From Chitinophagaceae bacterium (GTDB lineage Bacteria > Bacteroidota > Bacteroidia > Chitinophagales > Chitinophagaceae), in assembly GCA_021151685.1 (NCBI GenBank), contig JAGKWS010000003.1, positions 1-64,000 on the forward strand: 64,000 bases of DNA. The letters are read 5' to 3'. Position numbers and translations under genes: made by a program. The notes under the pieces are model-generated. The model did not search any database. It was not told where the DNA came from and worked only from the letters and a program-made list of their open reading frames with translations. The first letter of the stretch is position 1, and each line of letters begins with the position of its first letter. Positions 1 to 9,084 of this stretch are shown piece by piece.

Positions 1-941
1 CGGGCGGCATCGCTGGTAGCAGTTTTTGTTTTGTTGAGGTAGCTGATGGCGATGGTGGCTACAGCTTTCTCGAGAGCGGCGCGGATGTAGGCAATTTGCA
101 CATCCAACGTAGCGCGGTCTTTGTTGGCAATGGCTGCACGACCTTTCAGGAATGCCAAATATACTGCGGTAGGGTCGCCGTATGCACCATTTACCTGACG
201 TACATAACTACCCAAATAGCTTTCGAGCCATTTGGTAGCATCGGCAGGGTCTTGTTTGGGGTATACCTCATTGGCAGTAAGGTAGCCATAAGCTTCATCC
301 CAATGATGCTCGAGTGCGGTATAATTTTTGCCACTTACCAGAATTTCATTGTCGGCATTCATTTTTTCGGTACCCAGATAAATGTTGCTGATCTGATCGA
401 GCATCATAGCTCCCATCAGCCCCTTCTGTATAAATTGTGCATATTCGAAACCCTTACCATTTACCAAATAGGTACCCAGCTTGCCCGGTACGCCTGTTGC
501 AGCGGTTTGTGCCGCATAGGTACTGGCTACTGCTATAGAATCGAAATGATTTTTGAACCAAGTTCTTTCCGCATTGGCATCGGTAGCAGAGAAAGATTGG
601 GCGGTTTTGGAAATGATGGTTTTATCGGTAGCGGCATTCAGATCGGCGGCTGTAAATGGCGTACCTGTGTTGGCAAACATGTTATTCAGCTTCGATGTGC
701 TGAGGGGTGCTGTGCCAAAAGTTTTGATATATGCATCCATTTCCTTCAGCATGTTGATGCGGGTGGTCTGTCCACTGAAATCAACAGAAGTATTACCATC
801 GGCACCTTTGAAGGTGGTAAAATAATTGGAAGATGTAGATAGTGTCTCGTAGGGCACTTTCAGTGTTTCATTGTCTTTGTCTTTTTTACAAGATGCAAAA
901 AGCACTACTGCGGCCGCTACGGGTAGGATGATTTTGTTCAT
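1..941 (-). CDS. DUF4856 family lipoprotein, C-terminus cut by window edge
   Basis: An open frame runs from an ATG at 941 to the window edge, giving about 313 residues with the C-terminus missing. The N-terminus is a lipoprotein signal ending VLFASC followed by a Lys/Asp-rich stretch, so it should be a lipid-anchored envelope protein. The body has features I associate with DUF4856: a YETL...YFTTFKGADGNT start, a FSGQTTR segment, and a TALEHHWDEAYGY segment. It is clearly homologous to the gene just upstream (1058-2203), which suggests a tandem duplication. The function of DUF4856 is not established. Members are common in Bacteroidota, as far as I recall often near imelysin-type iron-uptake genes, but no such gene is visible here. 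The family call is fairly sure; the role is unknown. Confidence 0.8.
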   Translation of the reverse strand, partial: MNKIILPVAAAVVLFASCKKDKDNETLKVPYETLSTSSNYFTTFKGADGNTSVDFSGQTTRINMLKEMDAYIKTFGTAPLSTSKLNNMFANTGTPFTAADLNAATDKTIISKTAQSFSATDANAERTWFKNHFDSIAVASTYAAQTAATGVPGKLGTYLVNGKGFEYAQFIQKGLMGAMMLDQISNIYLGTEKMNADNEILVSGKNYTALEHHWDEAYGYLTANEVYPKQDPADATKWLESYLGSYVRQVNGAYGDPTAVYLAFLKGRAAIANKDRATLDVQIAYIRAALEKAVATIAISYLNKTKTATSDAA

Positions 942-1057
942 TGGAAGGAATAATAATTTCTGGATGCGAAAGTAGGTGTCGTTTTTCCGGCACGTTTTCA
1001 CAATCGGGAAATTCTCGTTTTCCAAATCGGGAAAGTAACTCTAAGAACATATACCAG

Positions 1058-2203
1058 CTACGGATTCACGATTGCATCACGGTCTACCACATAGGTAAGT
1101 GCCAGATAGTCGCGTACGGTGTAAATCTTCTCTTTTGTAAGTGTCCATGAGCCTCCGGGGGCATTAAAAAGTGTAGCCATCAACTCGTCGGACTTCGCTG
1201 CACTCATTTTGGCACCATGTGCATAACGCAACGAATAGATGAACCCTAATGCCTCGGATAAGGTGTGGCAATACGAAGAATTGCTGGAGGCAATGGTTGC
1301 CTTGTTGAGGTAACTAACAGCAACCGTAGCTACCGCTTTTTCTATATTCTTGCGCAAAAAGGCTATCTGCTCGTCGCGCGTGCCATTGTCTTTGTTTACA
1401 ATGGCTGCGCGCCCCTTCAGGAAGGCGAGGTACAATGCGGTAGGGTCTCCAAATTCGCCCCTGACTTGCCGCACGTAGTAGCCCAGATACACCTCCTGAA
1501 AAGAACCCGAACTGTTTTTGAAGGGGAACCACACATTTGCCGTCAGGTTGCCATAGGCGGCATCCCAAGAATGCTCCATGGCGGTGTAGTTGGCACCGGC
1601 AACCGGGTTGGTATTGTCGGCACCGGGTACGGCCCCCAACTGTACATTACATAGCTGGTCTAACATAATGGCACCTATGAGCCCATCTTTGAAAAGTTGC
1701 AGGTACTCTATACCATCGCCGCTTACCAGATATGTCCCCCCCACGGTACCCGGCTTGCCGGGTGTTGCCGCCTCCAGGCCATATTGGCTGGCACGGGTTA
1801 CGGAATCTATCCATCCGTTGAACCTGCTACGCTCGAGTACAGCATCGGCCCCCGCCATAGAACCTGCAGTGGCCGACGACAAGGCAATGCCAGAAAACCT
1901 ATTGAGCGCGGTATCGAAAAACGGGCTACCTGTATTGTTGTACATCCGCTTCAGCCTATCTCCATCTACAGGTATCAACCCATAGGTTTGCATATAGTCT
2001 TCCATGTCTTTCAGCATTCTGCTCCTTACAGTTTCGTTGGCAAAAGATACAGTTGTGTTGCTGTCGCTACCCTTAAAGGTGTTGAAATAACTGGTAGTAC
2101 CGGTGAGAGTGTCGTACGGGATGGGCAGTTCTTCCTTCTTTTTTTTGCAGGCAGCTATGGTGCAGGCAGCCAATACGGCCACGAGGAGTGGTTTCAGGTT
2201 CAT
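1058..2203 (-). CDS. DUF4856 family lipoprotein
   Basis: 381 residues. The signal peptide ends in the lipobox AACK at about residue 19, followed by a Lys run, so an envelope lipoprotein is predicted. The mature part starts with IPYDTLTGTTSYFNTFKG and contains the TAMEHSWDAAYG segment shared with its downstream paralogue at 1-941, 116 bp away on the same strand. The two probably form a duplicated pair in one transcript. A TATATTTG box at 2239-2246 lies about 36 bp upstream of the start. No catalytic motif is recognisable. The family call is good; the function is unknown. Confidence 0.82.
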   Translation of the reverse strand: MNLKPLLVAVLAACTIAACKKKKEELPIPYDTLTGTTSYFNTFKGSDSNTTVSFANETVRSRMLKDMEDYMQTYGLIPVDGDRLKRMYNNTGSPFFDTALNRFSGIALSSATAGSMAGADAVLERSRFNGWIDSVTRASQYGLEAATPGKPGTVGGTYLVSGDGIEYLQLFKDGLIGAIMLDQLCNVQLGAVPGADNTNPVAGANYTAMEHSWDAAYGNLTANVWFPFKNSSGSFQEVYLGYYVRQVRGEFGDPTALYLAFLKGRAAIVNKDNGTRDEQIAFLRKNIEKAVATVAVSYLNKATIASSNSSYCHTLSEALGFIYSLRYAHGAKMSAAKSDELMATLFNAPGGSWTLTKEKIYTVRDYLALTYVVDRDAIVNP

Positions 2204-2238
2204 GTTCAGATGTACTTTTCTTACAAGAGAAAGTTATT

Positions 2239-2246
2239 CAAATATA
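2239..2246 (-). promoter_or_regulatory. Candidate -7 element upstream of DUF4856 gene
   Basis: On the minus strand this reads TATATTTG, an exact match to the Bacteroidota TAnnTTTG element, 36 nt before the ATG at 2203. No TTTG lies at the usual 19-23 nt upstream; the nearest is 12 nt away. Moderate support only. Confidence 0.35.
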
Positions 2247-2264
2247 CAGATACCGCAGCAAATA

Positions 2265-3083
2265 CTACACAGACACATTGAAGTCGCGTAGTGCGTCGTT
2301 CAAACTGGTTTTGAGATCGGTAGAAGGTTTGCGTTGGCCTATTATGAGCGCGCAATTGACATGATACTCGCCGGCGGGGAATTTTTTGGCATAGCTGCCG
2401 GGTATTACCACACTACGTGCGGGCACCCTACCCTTGTATTCTACCGGGGTATCGCCACTTACATCTATGATGCGGGTACTTTGTGTGAGTACCACATTGG
2501 CCCCCAATACTGCTTCGCGCTCTACAATTACGCCCTCTACCACTATGCAGCGCGAACCAATGAAACAACCATCTTCTATAATAACGGGGGCAGCCTGCAA
2601 TGGCTCCAGCACACCACCTATACCCACACCACCACTCAGGTGTACGCCCTTACCTATTTGTGCGCAAGAGCCTACAGTAGCCCATGTATCTACCATAGTA
2701 CCTTCATCTACCCATGCGCCTATGTTAACATATGACGGCATTAACACCACATTGCGCGCTATGTATGCACCATAACGAGCGACAGCGTGTGGCACAGCCC
2801 GTACACCCAAGGACGCATAGTCCTTCTTTAGGGCCATTTTGTCGTAGAATTCGAATGGGGGTAACTCCCAAGTTTGCATTTGCTGTATGCCAAAGTACAT
2901 GAGTATGGCTTTCTTTACCCACTCCTGTATCTGCCAGCCACCGTCAGATGGCACTGCTACACGCAGACGACCCTTGTCTACCTCCTCTATTACGGTACGC
3001 ACGGCATCGGCATATATATTATCTTTCAGCAGCTCTCTGTTGGCATAAGCTGCCTGTATTTGTTTTTGCAATTCTGTGTACAT
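2265..3083 (-). CDS. dapD: 2,3,4,5-tetrahydropyridine-2,6-dicarboxylate N-succinyltransferase
   Basis: 272 residues, close to the usual DapD length of about 274. It transfers succinyl from succinyl-CoA to tetrahydrodipicolinate in the lysine/diaminopimelate pathway in the cytosol. The C-terminal half is a left-handed beta-helix of hexapeptide repeats with the family signature GVGIGGVLEPLQAAPVIIED, then GCFIGSRCIVVEGV. The start at 3083 (MYTELQKQIQ) fits the family; the open frame extends further upstream but that part does not look like DapD. It follows a small lipoprotein gene and the antiporter on the same strand with a 37-bp gap, so it may share their transcript. Identification is secure. 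Confidence 0.95.
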   Translation of the reverse strand: MYTELQKQIQAAYANRELLKDNIYADAVRTVIEEVDKGRLRVAVPSDGGWQIQEWVKKAILMYFGIQQMQTWELPPFEFYDKMALKKDYASLGVRAVPHAVARYGAYIARNVVLMPSYVNIGAWVDEGTMVDTWATVGSCAQIGKGVHLSGGVGIGGVLEPLQAAPVIIEDGCFIGSRCIVVEGVIVEREAVLGANVVLTQSTRIIDVSGDTPVEYKGRVPARSVVIPGSYAKKFPAGEYHVNCALIIGQRKPSTDLKTSLNDALRDFNVSV

Positions 3084-3120
3084 GATTGATTTTTTGTTAC
3101 GAAATAATATCATTACTTCG

Positions 3121-3684
3121 TTACGACTGCATAAAGATACCGACAAGCAATTTCCTTTTCTCGTCGGCAGTCATTTTTCTTGTTTTCAGTATCAGCGAGC
3201 GGTATACGGGTTCTCCGCAATCGCAGTCCTTGAGGCCAAACAGAAAATACTGGTCTATACCATCTACACGCGATGACCACAAACGGTAGCGGTTGGCCAC
3301 ATTATCTTCCAGCAGCGTCATTTCATTGCCCTGCATTTTGGCCATACGCTCCTCCAGTTCGTAGTATCCATTAATCCAGTTATACCCATCTCCTGCTTTT
3401 TTGGCAAAGGGCAAGCTTTTGCAATTGCTGACGGCCACTATGAGCGTGGTGGTATCGGCACGGTAAAAATACTGCTGCCTGCTGGTTTTGTTATACTTGC
3501 CCGGCTCCCACTTGCCCGGCATTTCTACAATGCCATAGGGCGACTCTTCGTACACGGTTACATCGCTGGTTTCTTTGTACGCAGCCTTGTGGCCGCCGGG
3601 TGCCATACGATGAAAGCACCCTACATTCAGTATAGTTGCCAATGCAACTACCCCCAGCCAAGATTTCTTTTTGATACTAATCAT
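3121..3684 (-). CDS. Predicted lipoprotein of unknown function
   Basis: 187 residues. The signal peptide has a Lys-rich start (MISIKKK), a hydrophobic core and the lipobox LNVGC at about residue 23. The mature protein contains EMPGKWEPGKYNKTSRQQYFYR and a CDCGEP motif. I do not recognise a family. Its ATG overlaps the stop of the antiporter gene (ATGA, 4 bp), so the two are translationally coupled and probably work together at the envelope. Real gene, unknown function. Confidence 0.72.
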   Translation of the reverse strand: MISIKKKSWLGVVALATILNVGCFHRMAPGGHKAAYKETSDVTVYEESPYGIVEMPGKWEPGKYNKTSRQQYFYRADTTTLIVAVSNCKSLPFAKKAGDGYNWINGYYELEERMAKMQGNEMTLLEDNVANRYRLWSSRVDGIDQYFLFGLKDCDCGEPVYRSLILKTRKMTADEKRKLLVGIFMQS

Positions 3685-5972
3685 GCCATTTCGATACTAC
3701 TGCCAGATGTGGCCGTACCGATAGTGGTACGGGTAACACCTGCAGTATTTTTTTCAAATACTTTAATACGTTTGAAGTTGCCTACTATCCACAATACATC
3801 ATTGGCCTGTAGTACCACCCCGGATTCGGGGTTCAATATACGAGAACCATTGCGTTCTATACCCACTACAAGGCCTTTGGTACGTTCTCTTATTTCTGAT
3901 TCTTTTATGGTAAGCCCATCGAGTGCTGCACCGGGGGCAATTTCCAACCGCTGTAGGGTTAGTTCGTCTTCGGGTGCTACCTTGAGAGAAGTTGGCGTAG
4001 GGCTGCATTCTTCCAGATGTTTTTTGAAGGCCAGCACCTGCTCATCGGTGCCTATTACAAACAGCCTGTCTTCGGGATAAATACGTTCTTGCCTGTCTGG
4101 TGCCTGAATAGTGAATGTGCCACGTTTTATCATAGCTATGTTCACACCATATTCTTCGCGCAGTTGCAACTCCATGAGCGTGAGCCCAACCCCCTTGAAA
4201 TCGGGCGATACGGAAAAGCTGGTGATATGCGCATCCCATGGGGTAAGGTGTTCTCCGCTTTGACGTTTATCCATTTGCTCTTTCTCATTCAGGTTCGACA
4301 TAAACCTCCGCTCTGCCCAGGCATGTACCAATTGTAGCCGCTTGAAGTTGAGCAACAACATCAGTATTGTTACCCCCAACAATACTAACGCCCAGGTAGA
4401 GGAAACGATGTTGTGTATCAGAAACCCAACAATTACCACTGCTATCACCAGACGTATTACCTGTAGTACTAACATAGGCCCGCGGAAGTATCGTTTTTCC
4501 CACAAACGTGCTGCCACAGCAGGCTGAATTTTACGGATAGCTAATGCCCATAGCAACGGGGCAATGAGCAACAAAGTGAATATGGCTGTGGCAAACCGCA
4601 AAACAGGAGTATCGCCAGTGAGACCGAGTGCAGGCTGCACAAACCGGGAAACAATGAGTACAATACCTATTATAATAATGGTATGGACTGCTGTTTGAAT
4701 GAAATACTGAGTAATGTAACGGTTCCAATCGCTGGTGGGCCGTACCTTTTGCCCCTCCAGACTATACTTGTCTATAGCCTGCAACCAATTGCCGGGTAGT
4801 ACCTTTAGCAACCAATTGTGTAGTGGACCCGACAACCGAATCATATAGGGGGTAGTAAAAGTAGTGATGGCCGACACTGCCACGGCTATAGGGTACAACT
4901 GCCCACCTGTAAGCTTCATACTGACCCCCATTGTGGCAATAATGAATGAGAACTCGCCTATCTGCGATAAACTGAGCCCGGCCTGAACCGATGTTTTAAG
5001 CGGTTGACGAGAGAGAAGTGACCCGATGATAGCACTAAATGGCATAGCGACCAGTACGACCGACATGATAACCAATATCTCCATCCAGTACTGCGGCAAT
5101 ATGTTGGGGTTTATCATCATACCTACGGATACAAAGAACACAGCTCCGAACATCTCTTTAACCCCAACAGTAAGGTGTTCTATTTTGCTGCCAATGGGGG
5201 TTTCGGCAAGAATAGAGCCCATAATAAATGCCCCCAATGCCGGTGAAAACCCTGCTGAACTAGCCAAAATGACCATGAGAAAGCAAAGCGCAAGAGAGGT
5301 AATGAGCAACATTTCGTTGTTCATGAATTGGCGTGCTCTACGCAAAATGGTGGGTAGAAAGAAAATGCCGGAAACAAACCACAATACCAGAAAAAATATG
5401 AGTTTACCCACGGGCAATAACAGTGCTGTACCAGAAAGACGGGTACTGACTGCAACCGTGGGTAACAACACCAGCATAAGGATAGCGGCCAGATCTTGCA
5501 CGATGAGTACACCAAAAACCACACTGGTGAACTTCTTTTCCTTTACCCCCAGCTCCTCGAAGGCGCGGATGATGATGGTGGTAGAGGAGATGGAGAGCAT
5601 AGTACCCAGAAAAATACAATCGGTAGTAGACCACCCCAACAATTTGCCAGCTCCGAAACCCAGCAAAAGCATAGTGCCAATCTCGGTAACGGCGGTAACG
5701 GAAGCGGGGCCACCTACCTTTATCAACTTCTTGAAACTGAATTCTAAACCGAGGCAGAACAGTAATACAATAACCCCAATCTGCGCCCATACCTCTACAC
5801 TTTCGGTATCGGCCACGCTGGGGAATAAAGGGAAGTGCGGCCCTACCATTATACCAGCTAATATGTACCCCAATACAGTGGGTTGCTTCAACCTTTTGAA
5901 AACTAAAGTAACAACGGCTGCCGCGCCCATTACAAGTGCCAAGTCTGATATAAGTGGTGGTAAATGCGTCAT
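3681..5972 (-). CDS. Kef/CPA2-type cation:proton antiporter with C-terminal RCK_C domains
   Basis: 763 residues. The N-terminal half (about residues 8-385) is a polytopic Na+/H+ exchanger domain with the GYILAGIMVGPH start, the FCLGLEFSFKKL segment and the SISSTTIII segment typical of CPA2 transporters. About three more membrane helices follow (residues 410-540). The soluble C-terminus carries two TrkA_C/RCK_C-like repeats, each with the pattern 'pl....l....gv.i..i.R.g....P' and ending in 'vlwivG'. No Rossmann TrkA_N domain is visible. Expected role: proton-coupled K+ or Na+ movement across the inner membrane, gated by ligand binding to the RCK_C lobes. It is coupled to a downstream lipoprotein gene by an ATGA overlap. 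Exact ion unknown. Confidence 0.88.
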   Translation of the reverse strand: MTHLPPLISDLALVMGAAAVVTLVFKRLKQPTVLGYILAGIMVGPHFPLFPSVADTESVEVWAQIGVIVLLFCLGLEFSFKKLIKVGGPASVTAVTEIGTMLLLGFGAGKLLGWSTTDCIFLGTMLSISSTTIIIRAFEELGVKEKKFTSVVFGVLIVQDLAAILMLVLLPTVAVSTRLSGTALLLPVGKLIFFLVLWFVSGIFFLPTILRRARQFMNNEMLLITSLALCFLMVILASSAGFSPALGAFIMGSILAETPIGSKIEHLTVGVKEMFGAVFFVSVGMMINPNILPQYWMEILVIMSVVLVAMPFSAIIGSLLSRQPLKTSVQAGLSLSQIGEFSFIIATMGVSMKLTGGQLYPIAVAVSAITTFTTPYMIRLSGPLHNWLLKVLPGNWLQAIDKYSLEGQKVRPTSDWNRYITQYFIQTAVHTIIIIGIVLIVSRFVQPALGLTGDTPVLRFATAIFTLLLIAPLLWALAIRKIQPAVAARLWEKRYFRGPMLVLQVIRLVIAVVIVGFLIHNIVSSTWALVLLGVTILMLLLNFKRLQLVHAWAERRFMSNLNEKEQMDKRQSGEHLTPWDAHITSFSVSPDFKGVGLTLMELQLREEYGVNIAMIKRGTFTIQAPDRQERIYPEDRLFVIGTDEQVLAFKKHLEECSPTPTSLKVAPEDELTLQRLEIAPGAALDGLTIKESEIRERTKGLVVGIERNGSRILNPESGVVLQANDVLWIVGNFKRIKVFEKNTAGVTRTTIGTATSGSSIEMA

Positions 5973-6615
5973 TCAGTATAAAAAGGGGGATGGTGATGCC
6001 CTAAAGATAGTATAATGCCGGGGCTGAACAGAAAAATGAGACTTAAAAAAAACCTAATGAATGCTCTCTGAGCCGTTTTAAGATTTATTTATTGTGTTTC
6101 AAATGGCTGTAAGGGCCCATATATTATAAAAAATATTTACACAATGACAATAATAGAAGCTAAAATTGGATGGCAAATCTTGTAACATACCCGCCTACTG
6201 CAAGAACAAGCAAAAACAAACTGACCCTGTGCCAATACATAATAGTATGGTGTGAATAGGCGGTACCAAGTTTCCCCGAGAACAACTGCTGCTACCAAGT
6301 TGGGTGAGAAACGGAAAAAATTGCAGTAAAAAAATTAAATAAGCAACGCTATTCTTTAATAAAAAGACAAACAACCACTCATCTGTAAGTGTCCCACAGA
6401 CGCATTAATTTTTCGTTTTTAAACGAGCAACTCATTTGCAACTCAGATTTATTTTGTTAAATTTGCCGTCTTATAGGTTTTTGTATAAAAATTGAATTGC
6501 ATATTCTGTCGTATAAACTATTACAGAATTCATAAAAGCATTTGAATTTTTTATACGAATTTTACCTTACTTTGCAGCAAATATCAAAACGTACTATACA
6601 TCAAAAAAGTTATTC
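5973..6615. other. 643-bp AT-rich intergenic region between divergent genes
   Basis: It separates the antiporter (minus) from an outer-membrane barrel gene (plus). No convincing open frame longer than about 20 codons and no tRNA-like fold was seen. The right-hand 200 bp hold a very good promoter (6435-6465) and a second possible one (6541-6574) for the barrel gene. A TATCTTTA box on the minus strand at 6002-6009 may serve the antiporter. Confidence 0.6.
6435..6465 (+). promoter_or_regulatory. Bacteroidota promoter for outer-membrane barrel gene
   Basis: TTTG at 6435-6438, 19 nt, then TAAATTTG at 6458-6465: exact matches to both Bacteroidota sigma elements with ideal spacing. It predicts a start near 6472 and a leader of about 145 nt before the ATG at 6616. 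A second, weaker pair (TTTG 6541-6544, TTACTTTG 6567-6574, 22 nt apart) sits closer to the gene. Confidence 0.65.
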
Positions 6616-7722
6616 ATGGGTAAGCGAATTTTATGTTTAATGGCTTCAGTTATTGCAATTGGTGCGCATGACGTGCGTGGCCAGGTAAGAAGCGAGTATT
6701 TCCGCAGCTTATCCGCTGACCTGCAGGTGAACGGCGGCCTGTTAAGCCAAAAAATCACTACGATCCCATTCTCTGAAAACTATCCTCAAGCACTGAATGC
6801 ATTGCAATCAGACATCCGTTTTTCTTCGGGACAATCGAGGGGTTATGATTTCCGTCTGGGTTATTATTTCAACAAAAAACGTTCGTTAGGTGTTGGTATC
6901 GGCATCAACTATTACAAGCAGACCGGCAATCTGAATTTGGATACTTTCCACATCGAATTCCGCTCTACAGATGCACAATATGCCACGTTCAGGCAAATGA
7001 TTTCGACATCGCGTGGTATACGTGAAGAAATTACTGCACGCAGTTATAATATTCCGTTGGTACTGAAGTATAAAAAAGACTTCAGTTCGAAAATTGCATT
7101 GACTGTAGATGCGGGTATTGTATACAACTTGAATGTGCGCAATGGCTACAATACCGATGCAAGATTTAACTACGAAGCGGTATACCTCTTTGAAGGTGGT
7201 GATTCTACTGTGCCAATTTATGATGCCAACCCTACTCCGTCATCTCAGGCATACCTTGTAACACGCGACAACTTCATTAAGAAATATCCTAATGATGATA
7301 TTGTAAAGTATTTCGACTTTCACCAAAACATGGGTAAAAGTGTGGGTCTGAATCTTTCGGCTAATGAGCGCAGTGGTAATGTAACTTATAAGTCGGGTTC
7401 GCTTGGCTATACGGGTGAAGTTGCTATCAACTATATGTTTGTAAGAAACATATGCCTGCGCGGTGGTGTTTATTACACAGCACAATCTTTTACCAATACC
7501 AGCAACAATAACGCACTGCGCCTGACAGATGCTGTAGTGCGTGATGCCAACAACAAAGTAGTGGGTACTACATACAACTCTATGCTGAACGAAATGCAAA
7601 CCGCACGTAACGCCAACTATGGTATAGTATTGGGTGCGCGCGTATACTTTAACCGTATGGCATGGAAAGCACCAGTTGATGATGTGAACCGCGTAACACC
7701 AGCAAAAGGACGCGCTCACTAA
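6616..7722 (+). CDS. Outer-membrane beta-barrel protein
   Basis: 368 residues with a signal peptide (MGKRILCLMASVIAIG...GQ, cleavage near residue 23). The remainder alternates polar and hydrophobic residues in strands, with SGQSRGYDFRLGYYFNKKRSLGVGIGI and YGIVLGARVYFNR near the end, typical of an OmpA-like or porin-like barrel. No OmpA peptidoglycan-binding domain follows. The gene stands alone between a strong promoter and a strong terminator, so it is a monocistronic and probably well expressed surface protein. Substrate unknown. Confidence 0.75.
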   Translation: MGKRILCLMASVIAIGAHDVRGQVRSEYFRSLSADLQVNGGLLSQKITTIPFSENYPQALNALQSDIRFSSGQSRGYDFRLGYYFNKKRSLGVGIGINYYKQTGNLNLDTFHIEFRSTDAQYATFRQMISTSRGIREEITARSYNIPLVLKYKKDFSSKIALTVDAGIVYNLNVRNGYNTDARFNYEAVYLFEGGDSTVPIYDANPTPSSQAYLVTRDNFIKKYPNDDIVKYFDFHQNMGKSVGLNLSANERSGNVTYKSGSLGYTGEVAINYMFVRNICLRGGVYYTAQSFTNTSNNNALRLTDAVVRDANNKVVGTTYNSMLNEMQTARNANYGIVLGARVYFNRMAWKAPVDDVNRVTPAKGRAH

Positions 7723-7741
7723 TATAAATATTGAGTATATC

Positions 7742-7783
7742 AAAATGAAAATGCCCCGCAATTCAGTGGGGCATTTTCATTTT
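7742..7783 (+). terminator. Intrinsic terminator after barrel gene
   Basis: Perfect 16-bp inverted repeat (7742-7757 with 7768-7783) around a 10-nt loop, with a GCCCC/GGGGC core flanked by A and T runs. It can terminate in both directions. Confidence 0.85.
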
Positions 7784-8088
7784 GAGTATTTGAAATACGG
7801 GAGCATTCCTTAGTGAAGAAGTCAAAATATAGTATATATTCTGCTTGTTCTTTTCCATTTGTTTTGCGTAATAAAAGTCCTTAAATAGTATGCTATTCGC
7901 AAATATTACTCCTTGAAAAAATGGAAAAATAACGGAAGTCCATAAATGTTTTATCATTTGCGGATTCCGTGCTTTGCACAAAAGAAATATAATCATTAAA
8001 ACTGATGTGCTATATTTCGCCATCTTCACTAATTTGTTTTGCCATTCTTCCTTACCTTTGGCTACCTCACAACAGTACACAAAAACTC
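7784..8088. other. AT-rich gap before ddl
   Basis: About 300 bp, markedly more AT-rich than its surroundings. A minus-strand open frame exists but it starts with GTG, runs into the terminator hairpin and looks like no protein family, so I do not call it. The right end contains the ddl promoter. Nothing else seen. Confidence 0.5.
8033..8060 (+). promoter_or_regulatory. Promoter of the ddl operon
   Basis: TTTG at 8033-8036 and TACCTTTG at 8053-8060. The -7 box is exact; the 16-nt spacing is a little short. The predicted transcript starts about 22 nt before the ATG at 8089. Confidence 0.5.
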
Positions 8089-9084
8089 ATGCGTAAGAAA
8101 ATAGCCCTGCTTGCTGGTGGATATTCCGGAGAGTATGTAATATCTATTAAAACTGCAGAAACGATTGAGAAAAATCTTGATTCGGGCAAATATGATGTGC
8201 GAAAAATAATAGTAACCCGCGATGAGTGGTATCATGAGCACAATGGGCTGAAGATACAGGTTGATAAAAATGATTTTTCCATAACTGTTGATGGAGAGAA
8301 AATAACATTTGACTGTGTTTTTATAGCCATACATGGTACACCCGGCGAAGATGGACGCATACAGGGCTATCTGGATATGTTACGTATCCCCTACACCACT
8401 TGCAATTCTATTGTCTCTGCACTCACATTCAATAAAAGCTATTGCAACAAAGTGGTACGAGCGAGCAATGTAGTGAATATAGCCAACTCGGTATTGCTAC
8501 TGAAAAATGAATCGTTTTCGGTAGGTGCCATACTTGATGAACTGAAATTTCCATTATTTGTAAAGCCTAATGAAAGCGGTAGCAGCTTGGGCGTTAGTAA
8601 GGTAAAAGATGTTGCCGGATTGCTGCCTGCCATAGAAAAAGCCTTCAAAGAAGATAATCAGGTGCTGATAGAAGAATTTATTGAAGGGAGGGAACTGACC
8701 ATTGGTGTATACCGGACAGGTGGCTATCTGCGGGCGTTACCAGCTACCGAAATCATTAGCCAAAACGAGTTTTTCGACTATGAGGCAAAGTATACGCCCG
8801 GAGCATCGAAGGAGATAACACCGGCCGAAATAGAGAAACCCGTACGCGAGCAGCTGGAAAACAAGGCAATGTCCATCTACCGGCAACTGAACTGCCGTGG
8901 CGTGGTGCGTATGGACTTTATTCTGCAAAAAAGTACCGGCAAACTGTATTTTCTGGAAGTGAATACCATGCCCGGCCAGAGCGAAAACAGCATAGTGCCT
9001 CAGCAGGTGCGTGCTGCCGGCATACAACTATCGGACTTCTATGGGGCATTGCTTGAGGACTGCCTGCAAAACAATAGTAACTAA
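8089..9084 (+). CDS. ddl: D-alanine--D-alanine ligase
   Basis: 331 residues. It makes D-Ala-D-Ala for peptidoglycan with ATP in the cytosol. Visible family features are the N-terminal LAGGYSGEYVIS loop, IHGTPGEDGRIQGYLDML, the ATP-grasp segment VKPNESGSSLGVSKV, EEFIEGRELTIGVY and the metal-binding end LEVNTMPGQSENS. The start at 8089 (MRKKIALLAGG) sits right after the promoter; a longer frame upstream is not family-like. The stop overlaps the next gene's start (TAATG), so ddl is coupled to the PASTA protein. Certain. Confidence 0.96.
   Translation: MRKKIALLAGGYSGEYVISIKTAETIEKNLDSGKYDVRKIIVTRDEWYHEHNGLKIQVDKNDFSITVDGEKITFDCVFIAIHGTPGEDGRIQGYLDMLRIPYTTCNSIVSALTFNKSYCNKVVRASNVVNIANSVLLLKNESFSVGAILDELKFPLFVKPNESGSSLGVSKVKDVAGLLPAIEKAFKEDNQVLIEEFIEGRELTIGVYRTGGYLRALPATEIISQNEFFDYEAKYTPGASKEITPAEIEKPVREQLENKAMSIYRQLNCRGVVRMDFILQKSTGKLYFLEVNTMPGQSENSIVPQQVRAAGIQLSDFYGALLEDCLQNNSN

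Noticed and set aside
96..842. Long plus-strand open frame
   Set aside because: It lies opposite the DUF4856 lipoprotein gene, which has a signal peptide and homologue next door. The plus-strand protein has no coherent features.
7763..8080. 105-codon minus-strand frame before ddl
   Set aside because: Starts with GTG, runs through the ddl promoter and the terminator hairpin, and has an AT-driven composition. No family-like segments.
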